64,000 nucleotides of DNA from Candidatus Sulfidibacterium hydrothermale (lineage in GTDB: Bacteria > Bacteroidota > Bacteroidia > Bacteroidales > F082), in contig NZ_CP083760.1 of the NCBI RefSeq assembly GCF_020149915.1, positions 2,418,001 through 2,482,000 on the forward strand, written 5' to 3'. Made by a program: the position numbers and the translations under genes. The notes under the pieces were generated by a model. It was not told where the DNA came from. It was given only the letters and a program-made list of their open reading frames with translations, and did not search any database. Positions 47,840 through 56,820 of the stretch are shown piece by piece (position 1 is the first letter of the stretch; each line of letters begins with the position of its first letter).

Positions 47840-48517
47840 TTAATTTTTTAAAGGTTCTAAAATCTTATCTAAAACAATTTTTCCAAAATCCATTTCTACC
47901 ACCCGGTTTACCAAACCGGATATTTCAGACATCCGGTGGCTGCTCAAAACCAAAAGCGCTTCTTTGTTATACCGGCTGAGGTAGTCAAAAAATATTTCCC
48001 GGGCAGCCGGATCGAGGTTGGCAGAAGGTTCATCCATCAGCAAAATAGCCGGTTTTTTACCTAATGCAAACGAAACCAGCAACTTCTGCTTCATACCACC
48101 AGATAAAGCCACAAAAGGCTTATTGTAACTGTCGGCAATTTTCAGCCCCAGTTTTTCGGCAATATCCACATATTCATCTTGCGAGGTATGGCTTAAATCG
48201 GAAAAAAACCGCAACAATTCTTTCACTGTAATTTTCAGTGGCGGAGGAATTTGCGGAACAAACCCCACTTCTTTCAGAATTTCCACCCGATGCTGGCGGG
48301 GGCTTTTATTCAGTACTTCAAGACTTCCGTCAAAAACATACTGTCCTAAAATACAACGAATCAATGTTGTTTTTCCGGCACCATTCTGTCCGATCAGGGC
48401 AATCCGGTCGCCTTCATTAAAATCAACGGACAACTCTTTCAAAACGTTTACTTTATTGAAAGATTTGCTCAATCCTCTTGCCCGGATCACCGGCTGATTA
48501 TTTTCTTTCTCCATCAT
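47840..48517 (-). CDS. nosF: NosF, ABC ATPase for NosZ maturation
   Basis: A 225-residue ABC ATPase. Walker A GQNGAGKTT at 43-50, signature ALSGGMKQK near 138-146, Walker B AILLMDEPSANLDP near 157-170. It energises NosDFY. Its start overlaps the end of nosH by 4 nt and its stop is 4 nt before nosL, so these genes are one transcript. Confidence 0.92.
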   Translation of the reverse strand: MMEKENNQPVIRARGLSKSFNKVNVLKELSVDFNEGDRIALIGQNGAGKTTLIRCILGQYVFDGSLEVLNKSPRQHRVEILKEVGFVPQIPPPLKITVKELLRFFSDLSHTSQDEYVDIAEKLGLKIADSYNKPFVALSGGMKQKLLVSFALGKKPAILLMDEPSANLDPAAREIFFDYLSRYNKEALLVLSSHRMSEISGLVNRVVEMDFGKIVLDKILEPLKN

Positions 48518-49458
48518 AAAATTCTGTCAAAACCTTTAACTGTATAACTCAAGGCATTTCCCGGACAAATATCAATACACAATCCGCAACGGGTACAATC
48601 TGCTCCCACATCATGGCGTTTGCTGGTCGCTTTTCCCCGTTCAACAAACCAAAGCTCATGCGGAACAAGGCATACGGTCTGACAATCAAGGCAATGCGCA
48701 CATTTATCCAGATCAAATTTCACGGCAAGTGGCGAAAGTTGTCCGACCATACTGTAAGTGGCTCCGATAGGACAAACATACCGACACCAAAACCGCTTGC
48801 TGTAAACAATTTCAAAAACAATCAGCACTAAAATCCACAACAGAATCAGTCCCGGGCCGTAAATCATGGCACGCGAGAGAATACCTACCGGATTTAAATC
48901 TTCAAAAACCAGGTTCTGCGTAAGCAAAGCCAGCAAAAGAAAACCTGCCCAAAAAACATAACGCAAATACCGGTTGTAGGTATGTTCTTTAATTTTTTTC
49001 TTTTTCACCAGATAATTATGCAGCTTTTCGCCCCATTCGGCCAGGAAATGATAGGGGCAAATCCAGGAACAGAAAGAGCGTCCGCCCATCAAAAAGTAAA
49101 AGATAAAAATGGTACTGGCTCCAATAACAAAGTTCATGGTCAGATGCACCCAGTGGCCGGTATAAAACGAAATCACCAGCTGTTGTAAAGTATTAAACGG
49201 ATCCATCAGATAAAAACCGATAAGTCGTGAGCCGCTTAAGGAACCTTCCAACATGGAAAGGTCAAACATAAAAGAGAGAACAAACAAGCCATTAATGGCA
49301 ATCAGCACTGTCCAGCGGATGGTACGCCATTTATGTCGCCCACCGAATTTTTCACGCCACTCTTTAAAGCTCAAACCTGCTTTGGTATAAGGCATCTCTT
49401 CCTTGCTCTTCACCGGCAGAGGTGTTTTATTCTTTTTTCCAAACATAAGGCTAAGCAT
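48514..49458 (-). CDS. nosH: NosH, NapH-type membrane ferredoxin
   Basis: A 314-residue protein with four or five helices and cysteines on both sides of the membrane. FCSWICPYHFLAEWG and CRYVCPIGATYS are NapH/NosR CxxxCP motifs; two [4Fe-4S] sites follow, CAHCLDCQTVC and CTRCGLCIDICP. NosGH pass electrons from menaquinol to the periplasm in clade II nos systems, replacing NosR. It overlaps nosG by 8 nt. Confidence 0.88.
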   Translation of the reverse strand: MLSLMFGKKNKTPLPVKSKEEMPYTKAGLSFKEWREKFGGRHKWRTIRWTVLIAINGLFVLSFMFDLSMLEGSLSGSRLIGFYLMDPFNTLQQLVISFYTGHWVHLTMNFVIGASTIFIFYFLMGGRSFCSWICPYHFLAEWGEKLHNYLVKKKKIKEHTYNRYLRYVFWAGFLLLALLTQNLVFEDLNPVGILSRAMIYGPGLILLWILVLIVFEIVYSKRFWCRYVCPIGATYSMVGQLSPLAVKFDLDKCAHCLDCQTVCLVPHELWFVERGKATSKRHDVGADCTRCGLCIDICPGNALSYTVKGFDRIL

Positions 49459-50278
49459 TTACAGGTTTAACAACAATGCTGGGTTCTTCGGTCGGACAAA
49501 CCATCACACATACGCCACAGCCCACACAACCGTCGAGCACCTTCGGGCGATAAGACACAGAACCATCCGGGCGGGTTTGTTTATCCAGCACAATGGCTTC
49601 ATCACCCATCGGACACTCTTTTACACAGATATCGCAAATTTTTTCGTCATACTGTTTATCCCGCAATGGAGTTGCTTTCGGGGAATCTCCGTAAGGAGAC
49701 CGGTTAACGCCTTTGAAATCTTTCCCGCGGGGAGTTCCTTTAAATCCTTTTCCGAGAACAGCAAGACAGGTTTTGTCATTTACCTCTGCCACCCCCATTT
49801 TTACCTGCCGTTTCATGGCTTTTATCTGAACCGGAAACGGATTATAATTGGGGTCGGCTTTATGCGTTTTGTCATATTGTTCAATGGCTTTTTCCCCTGC
49901 ATTTTTAAACGGAATAAAATAGAGGGCAGCTGTCGGACAAGTTTCCACACATTGAATGGAATCACAGGAGAGATCGCAGGCCTGCTCACGGGCATCGATA
50001 TAAGGCGTTCCATAAGCCAGCCCGTCTTTGATTCCGGCAAATTTAATGGCTTTCACCGGGCAAATCTGGATACACAGGCCACATTTAATACAAGCATAAA
50101 TAAAAGTTGTTTCGTCAATTGCTCCCGGAGGTCTCAGAAATTTTTGGTTTACCCGTTTTTCGGTAGTTACTTTTTGCAAGTACCCTACCCCGACACCCAC
50201 GGCAGCCATAGCGCCCACCGCAATGGCACTTGATTTGAGAAACTGACGGCGGTTAAGTCCATCGGTTTGTCTTTTCAT
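49451..50278 (-). CDS. nosG: NosG, NapG-type Tat-exported ferredoxin
   Basis: A 275-residue periplasmic ferredoxin. A twin-arginine signal RRQFLK at residues 10-15 starts the protein. Four [4Fe-4S] motifs follow: CIKCGLCIQICP, CDSIQCVETCP, CDICVKECP and CVGCGVCVMVCP. It works with NosH in quinol oxidation. The gene has its own -7 box, 53 nt upstream. Confidence 0.9.
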   Translation of the reverse strand: MKRQTDGLNRRQFLKSSAIAVGAMAAVGVGVGYLQKVTTEKRVNQKFLRPPGAIDETTFIYACIKCGLCIQICPVKAIKFAGIKDGLAYGTPYIDAREQACDLSCDSIQCVETCPTAALYFIPFKNAGEKAIEQYDKTHKADPNYNPFPVQIKAMKRQVKMGVAEVNDKTCLAVLGKGFKGTPRGKDFKGVNRSPYGDSPKATPLRDKQYDEKICDICVKECPMGDEAIVLDKQTRPDGSVSYRPKVLDGCVGCGVCVMVCPTEEPSIVVKPVNA

Positions 50279-50330
50279 ACTGGCACGCGTTTAATTAGTT
50301 AAGCATTCTTTTTTCCCTAGTAATATTGAC

Positions 50331-50338
50331 CAAATATA
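50331..50338 (-). promoter_or_regulatory. Internal -7 box upstream of nosG
   Basis: The minus strand reads TATATTTG followed by GTCA. GTG occupies the -33 position at the standard spacing (one mismatch to TTG). It overlaps the end of the HgdC-type gene region and could make nosGHFLY independent of the upstream genes. Confidence 0.45.
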
Positions 50339-50359
50339 CATATAATAGGTACTTAAACA

Positions 50360-51157
50360 CTATTTTTTGAAGAATTTTTTTAAGGCAATATGTGCTGAAC
50401 CAATCGCGGTAGTAAATTGGGGGTGAGGATGAATATAAATTTTTCGCATTAACTCGTTTTCCAGGGCATCGACCATGCCTTTGTTCAGGGCTGTTCCACC
50501 GTCAAACAAAACATCGTCTTCGATGCGTCCGCGGGCAGCCAAACGGGCAATCCGCCGGGCAATGGAATAATGGATTCCGGAAACAATTTCATTGACCTGG
50601 TGACCGGCGGCAAGCAAGGATATAATTTCAGACTCGGCAAAAACGGCGCACGTGCTGTTAACCGGCAAAGGAGAATCTTTGGCTTCAAAATGCAAGCCTT
50701 CCATCTCTACGATATCCACTTCGAGATTACGGGCAGCAATATCCAAAAAACGGCCGGTACCTGCTGCACATTTGTCATTCATTACAAAGTTTTTGATATC
50801 TCCGTTTTCATCGAGCAGAATCACTTTGGTATCCTGTCCGCCCACATTGATAATGGTTCGAATTTTAACGCCTTCCTGCTGGTAAGCCCTTGCTCCTACA
50901 GCGTTCGCTGTCAACTCATTGACATTTTCGTCACTTCCTTTGAACAATTTTCTTCCATAACCGGTAGAAACCGTGTAAGCAATATCTTCTTTTTGGATAT
51001 GATTTCGAAAAAGCAACAAATCCAACGCATCCACTGCATTTTGATTAAACCGGCTTCCGGTAGGCGAAGCGCCTTTGGCCACCAGTTCTTTTTCTTCGTT
51101 GATAATGGCAATTTTTATGGTTGTCGATCCAATATCTATTCCTACAAAATACTTCAT
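50360..51157 (-). CDS. HgdC/BcrA-type ATPase, activator of a double-cubane cluster protein
   Basis: A 265-residue actin-fold ATPase of the BadF/BadG/HgdC family. GIDIGSTTIKIAI is at 6-18 and NVGGQDTKVI near 104-113. C130 (NDKCAAGTG) and C170 (NSTCAVFAESE) match the two cysteines that bridge one [4Fe-4S] cluster across the homodimer in HgdC. The protein injects low-potential electrons into its partner with ATP hydrolysis. The partner is encoded 12 nt upstream. A 2-hydroxyacyl-CoA dehydratase role is unlikely because there is no second dehydratase subunit. Confidence 0.9.
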   Translation of the reverse strand: MKYFVGIDIGSTTIKIAIINEEKELVAKGASPTGSRFNQNAVDALDLLLFRNHIQKEDIAYTVSTGYGRKLFKGSDENVNELTANAVGARAYQQEGVKIRTIINVGGQDTKVILLDENGDIKNFVMNDKCAAGTGRFLDIAARNLEVDIVEMEGLHFEAKDSPLPVNSTCAVFAESEIISLLAAGHQVNEIVSGIHYSIARRIARLAARGRIEDDVLFDGGTALNKGMVDALENELMRKIYIHPHPQFTTAIGSAHIALKKFFKK

Positions 51158-51169
51158 CTCTCTCTGCTG

Positions 51170-52441
51170 CTATTTTTTATTTTTCAATGAATCAAGAAAC
51201 GCTTCCAGGCGGGTGGTAAGCTGCCCGAAGTCATCCGGATTGTAATCCGATTCAATAAACAGGGTAGATACCCCCAGACTCTCTACAAAATTTCCTACCG
51301 TCCGCGATTCCATATCGTACAACTGACAACCGGTAAAAGTCTGATAAATTACCCCGTCCACTTTAAAATCTTCAATTCCTTTGGCAATTTTTCTTTTTCT
51401 GTCGTCGTTCGGACTAAAATTAGGGCAAGTACTGGGTTTCAGGTACCTGTCGGCTACGGCAGGAATCATATCATACAAAAACCATTCGTCCACCGCCACG
51501 GTATCCCAAATCATCCGGCTGGTAGAACAAAACTCTTCATAAACCACCACTCCACCCAGTTCTTCAATTAAAACAGGAAGTTTTACATTGGGGAAAATGC
51601 TGGGCGAACCCGTTAAAAGAATACGGGGAGAATGGGCCTTTCCGACATAAACTTTTTGTTCTATCCGTTTTTCAAGCTCATCGTTGAGTTCTGATAATTT
51701 TTGTGTCCACCGCTCAATATCATCAAAAAAATAGGCATTGGTCACCAGAATGGCATCTTTACCGTAAATAACCGGGGCTGTTTTTCTGATTTGATTAAAC
51801 CGGCGATATTCGGCTTGTGCTTTCGCCACCATTTTAATGGCTCTTTTCAGGCTCCGGCGTGTAATTTTATTTCCGGTAACCGATTCCAGTTTTTTTACAA
51901 ATTTTTTAATCACCCGGTGCCAGTAACGGCGGGCTTCTTCCGTATCTTTAGTAGGGGGAACTTCAAGCAGATAAAGTGGTTTACCCAGTTCATCCCCCAT
52001 TTCGCCCATTTTTTTCTTTTGGTCGCAGGTAGCCGGATTTACAATGAGAACAGGGTCAATATTACCGGGTAAAATATCAAGATAGATGGCCCCTAAAGTT
52101 GATTTTACCATCGGACAGGTTTTCGCCGGCAAAAACTCGGTTCCAATCTGGTCCATCGAATAAGCGCCGGAGCAAATACGCACCGGCACTGCTCCCACGG
52201 CGTAAATCAATTCGAGCGGAACATGAATACACATGGAAGCCACCACCTTTTTTCCCTGATAAGAAGTATCATCACCACTGAGAAACTTTTCGTAACGATC
52301 GTAGAAATAATTCATTCCTTGCGGGTTATCGGGAAATTTATCCACCATCTCCGCAAGGTTTCGCTTAATTTCCATGGAGTAATGAATACTCCCTGTTTTT
52401 CTCATCCGCTCGTACCGGTCTTTACTCACAGTATGTTGCAT
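51170..52441 (-). CDS. HgdB-family protein, probable double-cubane cluster reductase (DCCP-like)
   Basis: A 423-residue protein of the 2-hydroxyacyl-CoA dehydratase D-component fold. It has seven cysteines: C71, C90, C109, C139, C305, C339 and C372. Two-subunit dehydratases carry about three cluster cysteines per subunit, whereas the single-subunit double-cubane proteins carry six for an [Fe8S9] cluster; this gene fits the latter. The only enzyme studied in that group (from Carboxydothermus) reduces small molecules such as acetylene with ATP and its activator. It lies 3 nt after a membrane ferredoxin. The physiological substrate is unknown. Confidence 0.85.
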   Translation of the reverse strand: MQHTVSKDRYERMRKTGSIHYSMEIKRNLAEMVDKFPDNPQGMNYFYDRYEKFLSGDDTSYQGKKVVASMCIHVPLELIYAVGAVPVRICSGAYSMDQIGTEFLPAKTCPMVKSTLGAIYLDILPGNIDPVLIVNPATCDQKKKMGEMGDELGKPLYLLEVPPTKDTEEARRYWHRVIKKFVKKLESVTGNKITRRSLKRAIKMVAKAQAEYRRFNQIRKTAPVIYGKDAILVTNAYFFDDIERWTQKLSELNDELEKRIEQKVYVGKAHSPRILLTGSPSIFPNVKLPVLIEELGGVVVYEEFCSTSRMIWDTVAVDEWFLYDMIPAVADRYLKPSTCPNFSPNDDRKRKIAKGIEDFKVDGVIYQTFTGCQLYDMESRTVGNFVESLGVSTLFIESDYNPDDFGQLTTRLEAFLDSLKNKK

Positions 52442-52444
52442 ACT

Positions 52445-53470
52445 TTATTTTTTTGATTGCTCCGACGGCAGTTCTTTGGAATCGCCGGCCGGATTATAAC
52501 GTTTAAAAAAGCCTTCTTCTGTAGATGTGAAAATTTTAAAATTCAATACTTTTACGTTCAGGCAATCCTCTTCCGGACAAGCTTCCACGCATTTAAAACA
52601 CATCATACAATTATCGGTCACCACATTCACACTGGTAATATCTTCTGCAATGGATAAAATACCCATATCGCAAACCCGTGAGCAGTTTCCGCAGCGGGTA
52701 CATTTATCCCCCACTTTCGTCAAACGCAAAATCCCGATCTTAGAAAACAGGTATTGCAGCGCACTCATGGGACAGAAAAAACAAAAGAAACGTTTTTTTA
52801 CAAACGACCCCACAAAAAACAGTGCCAAAATAATAATGGCAAGCGACGACATCACAATGGTTACCGTACTGGAAAAATTAATACTCAACTGGGATGTGTC
52901 CCCCGAAAAAAGCGGCAAAATAATCCGTGCCGGACAAATTTGACAAAACGGCGTATGTAAATCATGCGAAAGTTTGGGCAAGCCAAAAAACGAGTTGGAA
53001 ATTGCCAGGGGAATAAGGAAAAGCAAGGCCAATAAAACATATTTTATCCAGCTAAGCTTTTTAAAACTTTTCTCATCATACTGTCCACCTCTGATTCCCA
53101 AACGTTTACGAAGCATAGTGATCCAATCCTGGATGGTTCCCAACGGACAAAGAAATCCACACCAGGCTTTATTAAAAATAATAAAGAACAAGACAAAGGA
53201 GAGCAACGAAGTTAAGAATCCCACACCCCGCCAGCTGAATAGCGCCGAAAAAGAGGTATGCATCCGGTGCTGAACAGACATCAGAAAACAGGTTCCGGGA
53301 CTGCCCGGATTGTACGGACAGGCAAAAGTGGGAAGATTTTGCCCTACCTGTATGAGAAAATAACTGCCATAAACAAACAAAATAAATGCGATAATCTGTA
53401 TCCAGAAACGAAACCGGGATACATTACCATTGTTTACCCACCTTCTGATTTTACTTATTTTCGTTTTCAT
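52445..53470 (-). CDS. NapH/NosR-type membrane polyferredoxin next to the DCCP pair
   Basis: A 341-residue protein starting MKTKISKIRRWVNNGN. About five helices; CxxxCP motifs CGFLCPLGTIQDW near 115 and CFFCPMSALQYL near 235; then two ferredoxin sites CTRCGNCSRVC and CMMCFKCVEAC. It is a second member of the NosH/NosR C-terminal family in this operon. It ends 3 nt before the HgdB-family gene, so it may feed that reductase instead of NosZ. Its start overlaps the previous gene by 20 nt. Confidence 0.85.
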   Translation of the reverse strand: MKTKISKIRRWVNNGNVSRFRFWIQIIAFILFVYGSYFLIQVGQNLPTFACPYNPGSPGTCFLMSVQHRMHTSFSALFSWRGVGFLTSLLSFVLFFIIFNKAWCGFLCPLGTIQDWITMLRKRLGIRGGQYDEKSFKKLSWIKYVLLALLFLIPLAISNSFFGLPKLSHDLHTPFCQICPARIILPLFSGDTSQLSINFSSTVTIVMSSLAIIILALFFVGSFVKKRFFCFFCPMSALQYLFSKIGILRLTKVGDKCTRCGNCSRVCDMGILSIAEDITSVNVVTDNCMMCFKCVEACPEEDCLNVKVLNFKIFTSTEEGFFKRYNPAGDSKELPSEQSKK

Positions 53471-54464
53471 CAAAAATATATTCTTTATAAGGTTTCTTTC
53501 TCCGTTCACGGTATACAAAAACACCAATACTGATTATCACCAAGGATATGATAAAGATAATAAGTCCCCATACCATTGACTGGTACATGGTTCTCGACGG
53601 GAAATATCCGTCAGACATAGAGGTAACATAATGTACATAACGATAATTCTTTCCCCGAAAAGTACCGGTTTGTTCTTTGGTAAATTCAGAAAAGATCATA
53701 TAGGAATAAATCTTACGCCCCCGGATTTCGCTCCATTTTGAAAAATAATCCTGAATAAACTGAAATGTCGCTTCGCCTTTGCGGTTGGTCATTTTCCGGT
53801 TTACCCATCCCTTTTCTGTACTCAACACAATCGGTATTCCAGCCACCGGTTTCCCCTGATACATCGGCTTATAAGTAAACTTGTCGCCTGATGCGATAAA
53901 GAAATGGAAATTTTCGTTTATGTGACGTTCTCTGACAATTTCGAACGGAATTTTTTCCGGAAAAATTCTCGGAAGAACCGCTTTTCGCACATTAGGATGG
54001 CCGTTACGGCAGCTATGGCTCAGCAACTCGGCCTTAGCAATATTTACGTACAGCGTGTCCCCCGAAAGCTGTTTAATCACAAGATAAACATTCCAATAAC
54101 CTTCTGCGTTATCCACATATTCTACCACACTTTTCCCTTTTATGTTCAGGATTTTTGATTTCACCCGTTTATTTTTGGGAGAAAACACAAAAGTCTGTTT
54201 ATCCAGACTGTCAGGGAGCGACAAGTAAGCAGCATGCTCAACAGAAATTCCCCGGCGAACCCATTGAATCACCCGGATCGGGCCTCCCCTGCCGCGGTGC
54301 CTTTTCATGGTGCAAAGCCGATGCATTCCATACGTTGAAACTTCTTTTCTTAAACGGCCGGGCGGTACATTCGATAACCAAACAGGAGATTCCTGTGCAT
54401 TTACAGCCAAGGCCAATAAAAGCAACCACAAAAAATATCCTCCGGTAATTGTAAACCTTTTCAT
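53451..54464 (-). CDS. Secreted, C-terminally membrane-anchored protein of unknown function
   Basis: A 337-residue protein with a signal peptide (MKRFTITGGYFLWLLLLALAVNAQ) and one C-terminal helix near residues 295-320 followed by a short charged tail. The middle part has a beta-rich segment (GDKFTYKPMYQGKPVAGIPIVLST ... TNRKGEATFQFI) that resembles the DUF4198/CnaB-like domains of periplasmic metal-uptake proteins. It starts 82 nt after the TonB receptor gene and overlaps the polyferredoxin gene. Not recognised by name; a role in copper handling is a guess from context. Confidence 0.7.
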   Translation of the reverse strand: MKRFTITGGYFLWLLLLALAVNAQESPVWLSNVPPGRLRKEVSTYGMHRLCTMKRHRGRGGPIRVIQWVRRGISVEHAAYLSLPDSLDKQTFVFSPKNKRVKSKILNIKGKSVVEYVDNAEGYWNVYLVIKQLSGDTLYVNIAKAELLSHSCRNGHPNVRKAVLPRIFPEKIPFEIVRERHINENFHFFIASGDKFTYKPMYQGKPVAGIPIVLSTEKGWVNRKMTNRKGEATFQFIQDYFSKWSEIRGRKIYSYMIFSEFTKEQTGTFRGKNYRYVHYVTSMSDGYFPSRTMYQSMVWGLIIFIISLVIISIGVFVYRERRKKPYKEYIFDENENK

Positions 54465-54546
54465 AGGGCAACTGCTTCTTGTGAATAAACAAAGATATTG
54501 CAATACCTGCTTCTGGGTATCGCAATATCTTTATTTTTTATTTAAA

Positions 54547-56820
54547 TTAAAAATGATATCCGACAGATAAGACATAATTAACAGGCCAACCTGGTGAATA
54601 ATACTGATACCAAACCGTTTGGTGGGTAACATAATCGTATCGTTTACCGGCATACGCCCAGGTAGCATAATTCACATCAAAAATATTATTCACTGCCAGT
54701 GAAGCTGTAAATTTCTTATAACGGTAATTTACTTTTGCATTCACAAGAGAATGGCCAGGATATTTAAAATGGTCATAGTTATCCATGTAATATGCGTCAA
54801 TAAACTGATAATCAACCGTAAAACTCAAGCCAAAATCAAAGGCATACGTTGCTCCGGCCGAAAACATATTGTGCGGCGTTTTCCGGAGCTGGTTTCCGAT
54901 AAGCGTAGTATCCGGATTGTCTATAAAAGTAGCATTCAGATAAGAATAAGCCAGAAAAGCCGTGAACTTTCTCTTGTAATGATACCGGAGCGACACTTCC
55001 ACCCCATCATGACGAGTATTTCCGATATTGATATAAGTAGCCGGATAACCATCCGAAACAATCTGATCGGTAAAATCCATCCGGAATACGGAAACCTGAT
55101 AATGGATCGCATTTTTCCACAAATTTCCCCGGACACCAATTTCATAATTCGTCAGATATTCTGGTTTCAAATCAGGATTCGGGATCACGTAAGTACTGGT
55201 AAAAAGCTGTGAAATCTGAGGCGGATTAAATCCTCTTGAAATATTTCCAAATACCGTCAGATTTTCAAGCGGATTGTAGGCAAATCCGAATTTCGGACTA
55301 AAGTTGGTTAAGCTGGAAGTTCCGCTGGTATTATCATCTCCGGTATGGAAATTATCTTCCCAGTCATAACCAATATAGTCAAACCGCAGACCAAAAGTCA
55401 GGTCGAGGCGTTCCTGAAACAGGCTTACCCGGTCTTCGGCATAAATTCCCAGCATGTCATAAGTACTTTTTCCGGCCCAAATCAAGCTACCGATAACCCC
55501 TGTTTCACCATCACGGGAATAAGTATGGTTATCATCGGTTTGCCGGTCGAAACTGGTACCTACAACAAAATAATTTTTGGCACTCGAAATTTTAGAAACC
55601 AGTTTATAGCGAACTTCTCCACCATACATTCTCACATTATCTTCTCCCCATTTGGTATCAAGGTAGTGTCCGGTGGTATTTCTGCCACTAAAATAACTAT
55701 TAACGAAAAGATCACTTTTTTCTCCAAATTGTTTATCATAATGAAGGTTGAAGCGATAAATTTCATTGGTCCATCCGGTAAATTTCCGGGTAGCTACGCG
55801 TGATCTTTCCACAAACTGAATACTATCTAACGGACCACCACTCTGGGATGTATCTTTAGTATAATCACCGGTAAATTGTAATTTGCCCATTTTCCCAAAG
55901 TCCTGAATCAATTTAATACCGGCTCTTCCGGAGGTATATTCGGTACGATCCTGGTAGCCATCGGTATGGTAGTAACCGGCTTTGGCAAGGTAGCGGAAAT
56001 TTCCTTTACCCCCATTTACATCCCCGCTAAATTTCTGAAAATTATAAGAGCCGTAAGACCCGTTAATATCTCCATGAAACCCTTCTTCCGGACTTTTTTC
56101 AATGATATTGATCACACCGGTAATTCCATTTGGTCCATACAATGCCGAAACCGGTCCTTTTAACACTTCAATTTTTTCGGCATGATCCATATCCACCCCT
56201 TCAAACAAGGTTCGTCCTGAGGCTTCGGTAATAGGAACACCGTCCACCAAAACCAAAATACCCCGGGTGATATATGTATGCAATCCCACACCACGGAAAC
56301 TAATCACGTTGGATTCACCATGACGCCGGTCTTCAGTAAACACACCGGGAATAGACAACATGGCTTCCCCCACATTCCGGCGCTCCGTGGTCAGATCAAT
56401 TGATTTTTTATCGATCACATACACCGGAGAACTGACGGTTCTTACCGTTTGTGGAATTTTTGTAGCGGAGATCTCCACTTCATCAAAAGTAATGGAAGTC
56501 ATTTCCATTTTAATATTCAAAGTGGTCACTTCGCCGGCTTTCACTTTTACATCTTCAAAATGTTTCGGAAAATAACCCAATAATTTAGCTTCTACAGCAT
56601 GTCTTCCGGCCGGAACATTTTTAATTACATAATGACCTTTACTATCACTCACGCCTCCCAGTTTCAGATGATGGATATAAACTTCCACACGGGCAAGCGG
56701 TTTGCCGGTATTGGCATCAGTTACCGTCCCTTTGATCATGCCTGTATTCTGGCCAGACACTGTCATCCCTGTCAGCGTAAACAAGACAAGAAAAAATAAC
56801 TGAAAGTAAATCTTTTTCAT
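54547..56820 (-). CDS. TonB-dependent outer-membrane receptor of the nos locus
   Basis: A 757-residue receptor. Signal peptide, then a carboxypeptidase-regulatory-like N-domain (GMIKGTVTDANTGKPLARVEVYIH near 28-51), a plug domain (VGEAMLSIPGVF, IEVLKGPVSALYGPNGITGVINII) and a 22-strand barrel ending in VLSVGYHF with the terminal Phe. NosA/OprC in pseudomonads are TonB-type copper receptors needed for NosZ; this one may do the same, but the ligand cannot be read from sequence. It opens a tightly packed series of genes down to YceI. Confidence 0.88.
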   Translation of the reverse strand: MKKIYFQLFFLVLFTLTGMTVSGQNTGMIKGTVTDANTGKPLARVEVYIHHLKLGGVSDSKGHYVIKNVPAGRHAVEAKLLGYFPKHFEDVKVKAGEVTTLNIKMEMTSITFDEVEISATKIPQTVRTVSSPVYVIDKKSIDLTTERRNVGEAMLSIPGVFTEDRRHGESNVISFRGVGLHTYITRGILVLVDGVPITEASGRTLFEGVDMDHAEKIEVLKGPVSALYGPNGITGVINIIEKSPEEGFHGDINGSYGSYNFQKFSGDVNGGKGNFRYLAKAGYYHTDGYQDRTEYTSGRAGIKLIQDFGKMGKLQFTGDYTKDTSQSGGPLDSIQFVERSRVATRKFTGWTNEIYRFNLHYDKQFGEKSDLFVNSYFSGRNTTGHYLDTKWGEDNVRMYGGEVRYKLVSKISSAKNYFVVGTSFDRQTDDNHTYSRDGETGVIGSLIWAGKSTYDMLGIYAEDRVSLFQERLDLTFGLRFDYIGYDWEDNFHTGDDNTSGTSSLTNFSPKFGFAYNPLENLTVFGNISRGFNPPQISQLFTSTYVIPNPDLKPEYLTNYEIGVRGNLWKNAIHYQVSVFRMDFTDQIVSDGYPATYINIGNTRHDGVEVSLRYHYKRKFTAFLAYSYLNATFIDNPDTTLIGNQLRKTPHNMFSAGATYAFDFGLSFTVDYQFIDAYYMDNYDHFKYPGHSLVNAKVNYRYKKFTASLAVNNIFDVNYATWAYAGKRYDYVTHQTVWYQYYSPGWPVNYVLSVGYHF

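Noticed and set aside
51170-52441. 2-hydroxyacyl-CoA dehydratase of amino-acid fermentation
   Set aside because: There is no second dehydratase subunit, CoA-transferase or acyl-CoA gene nearby; the cysteine number and nos context fit a single-subunit double-cubane protein better.
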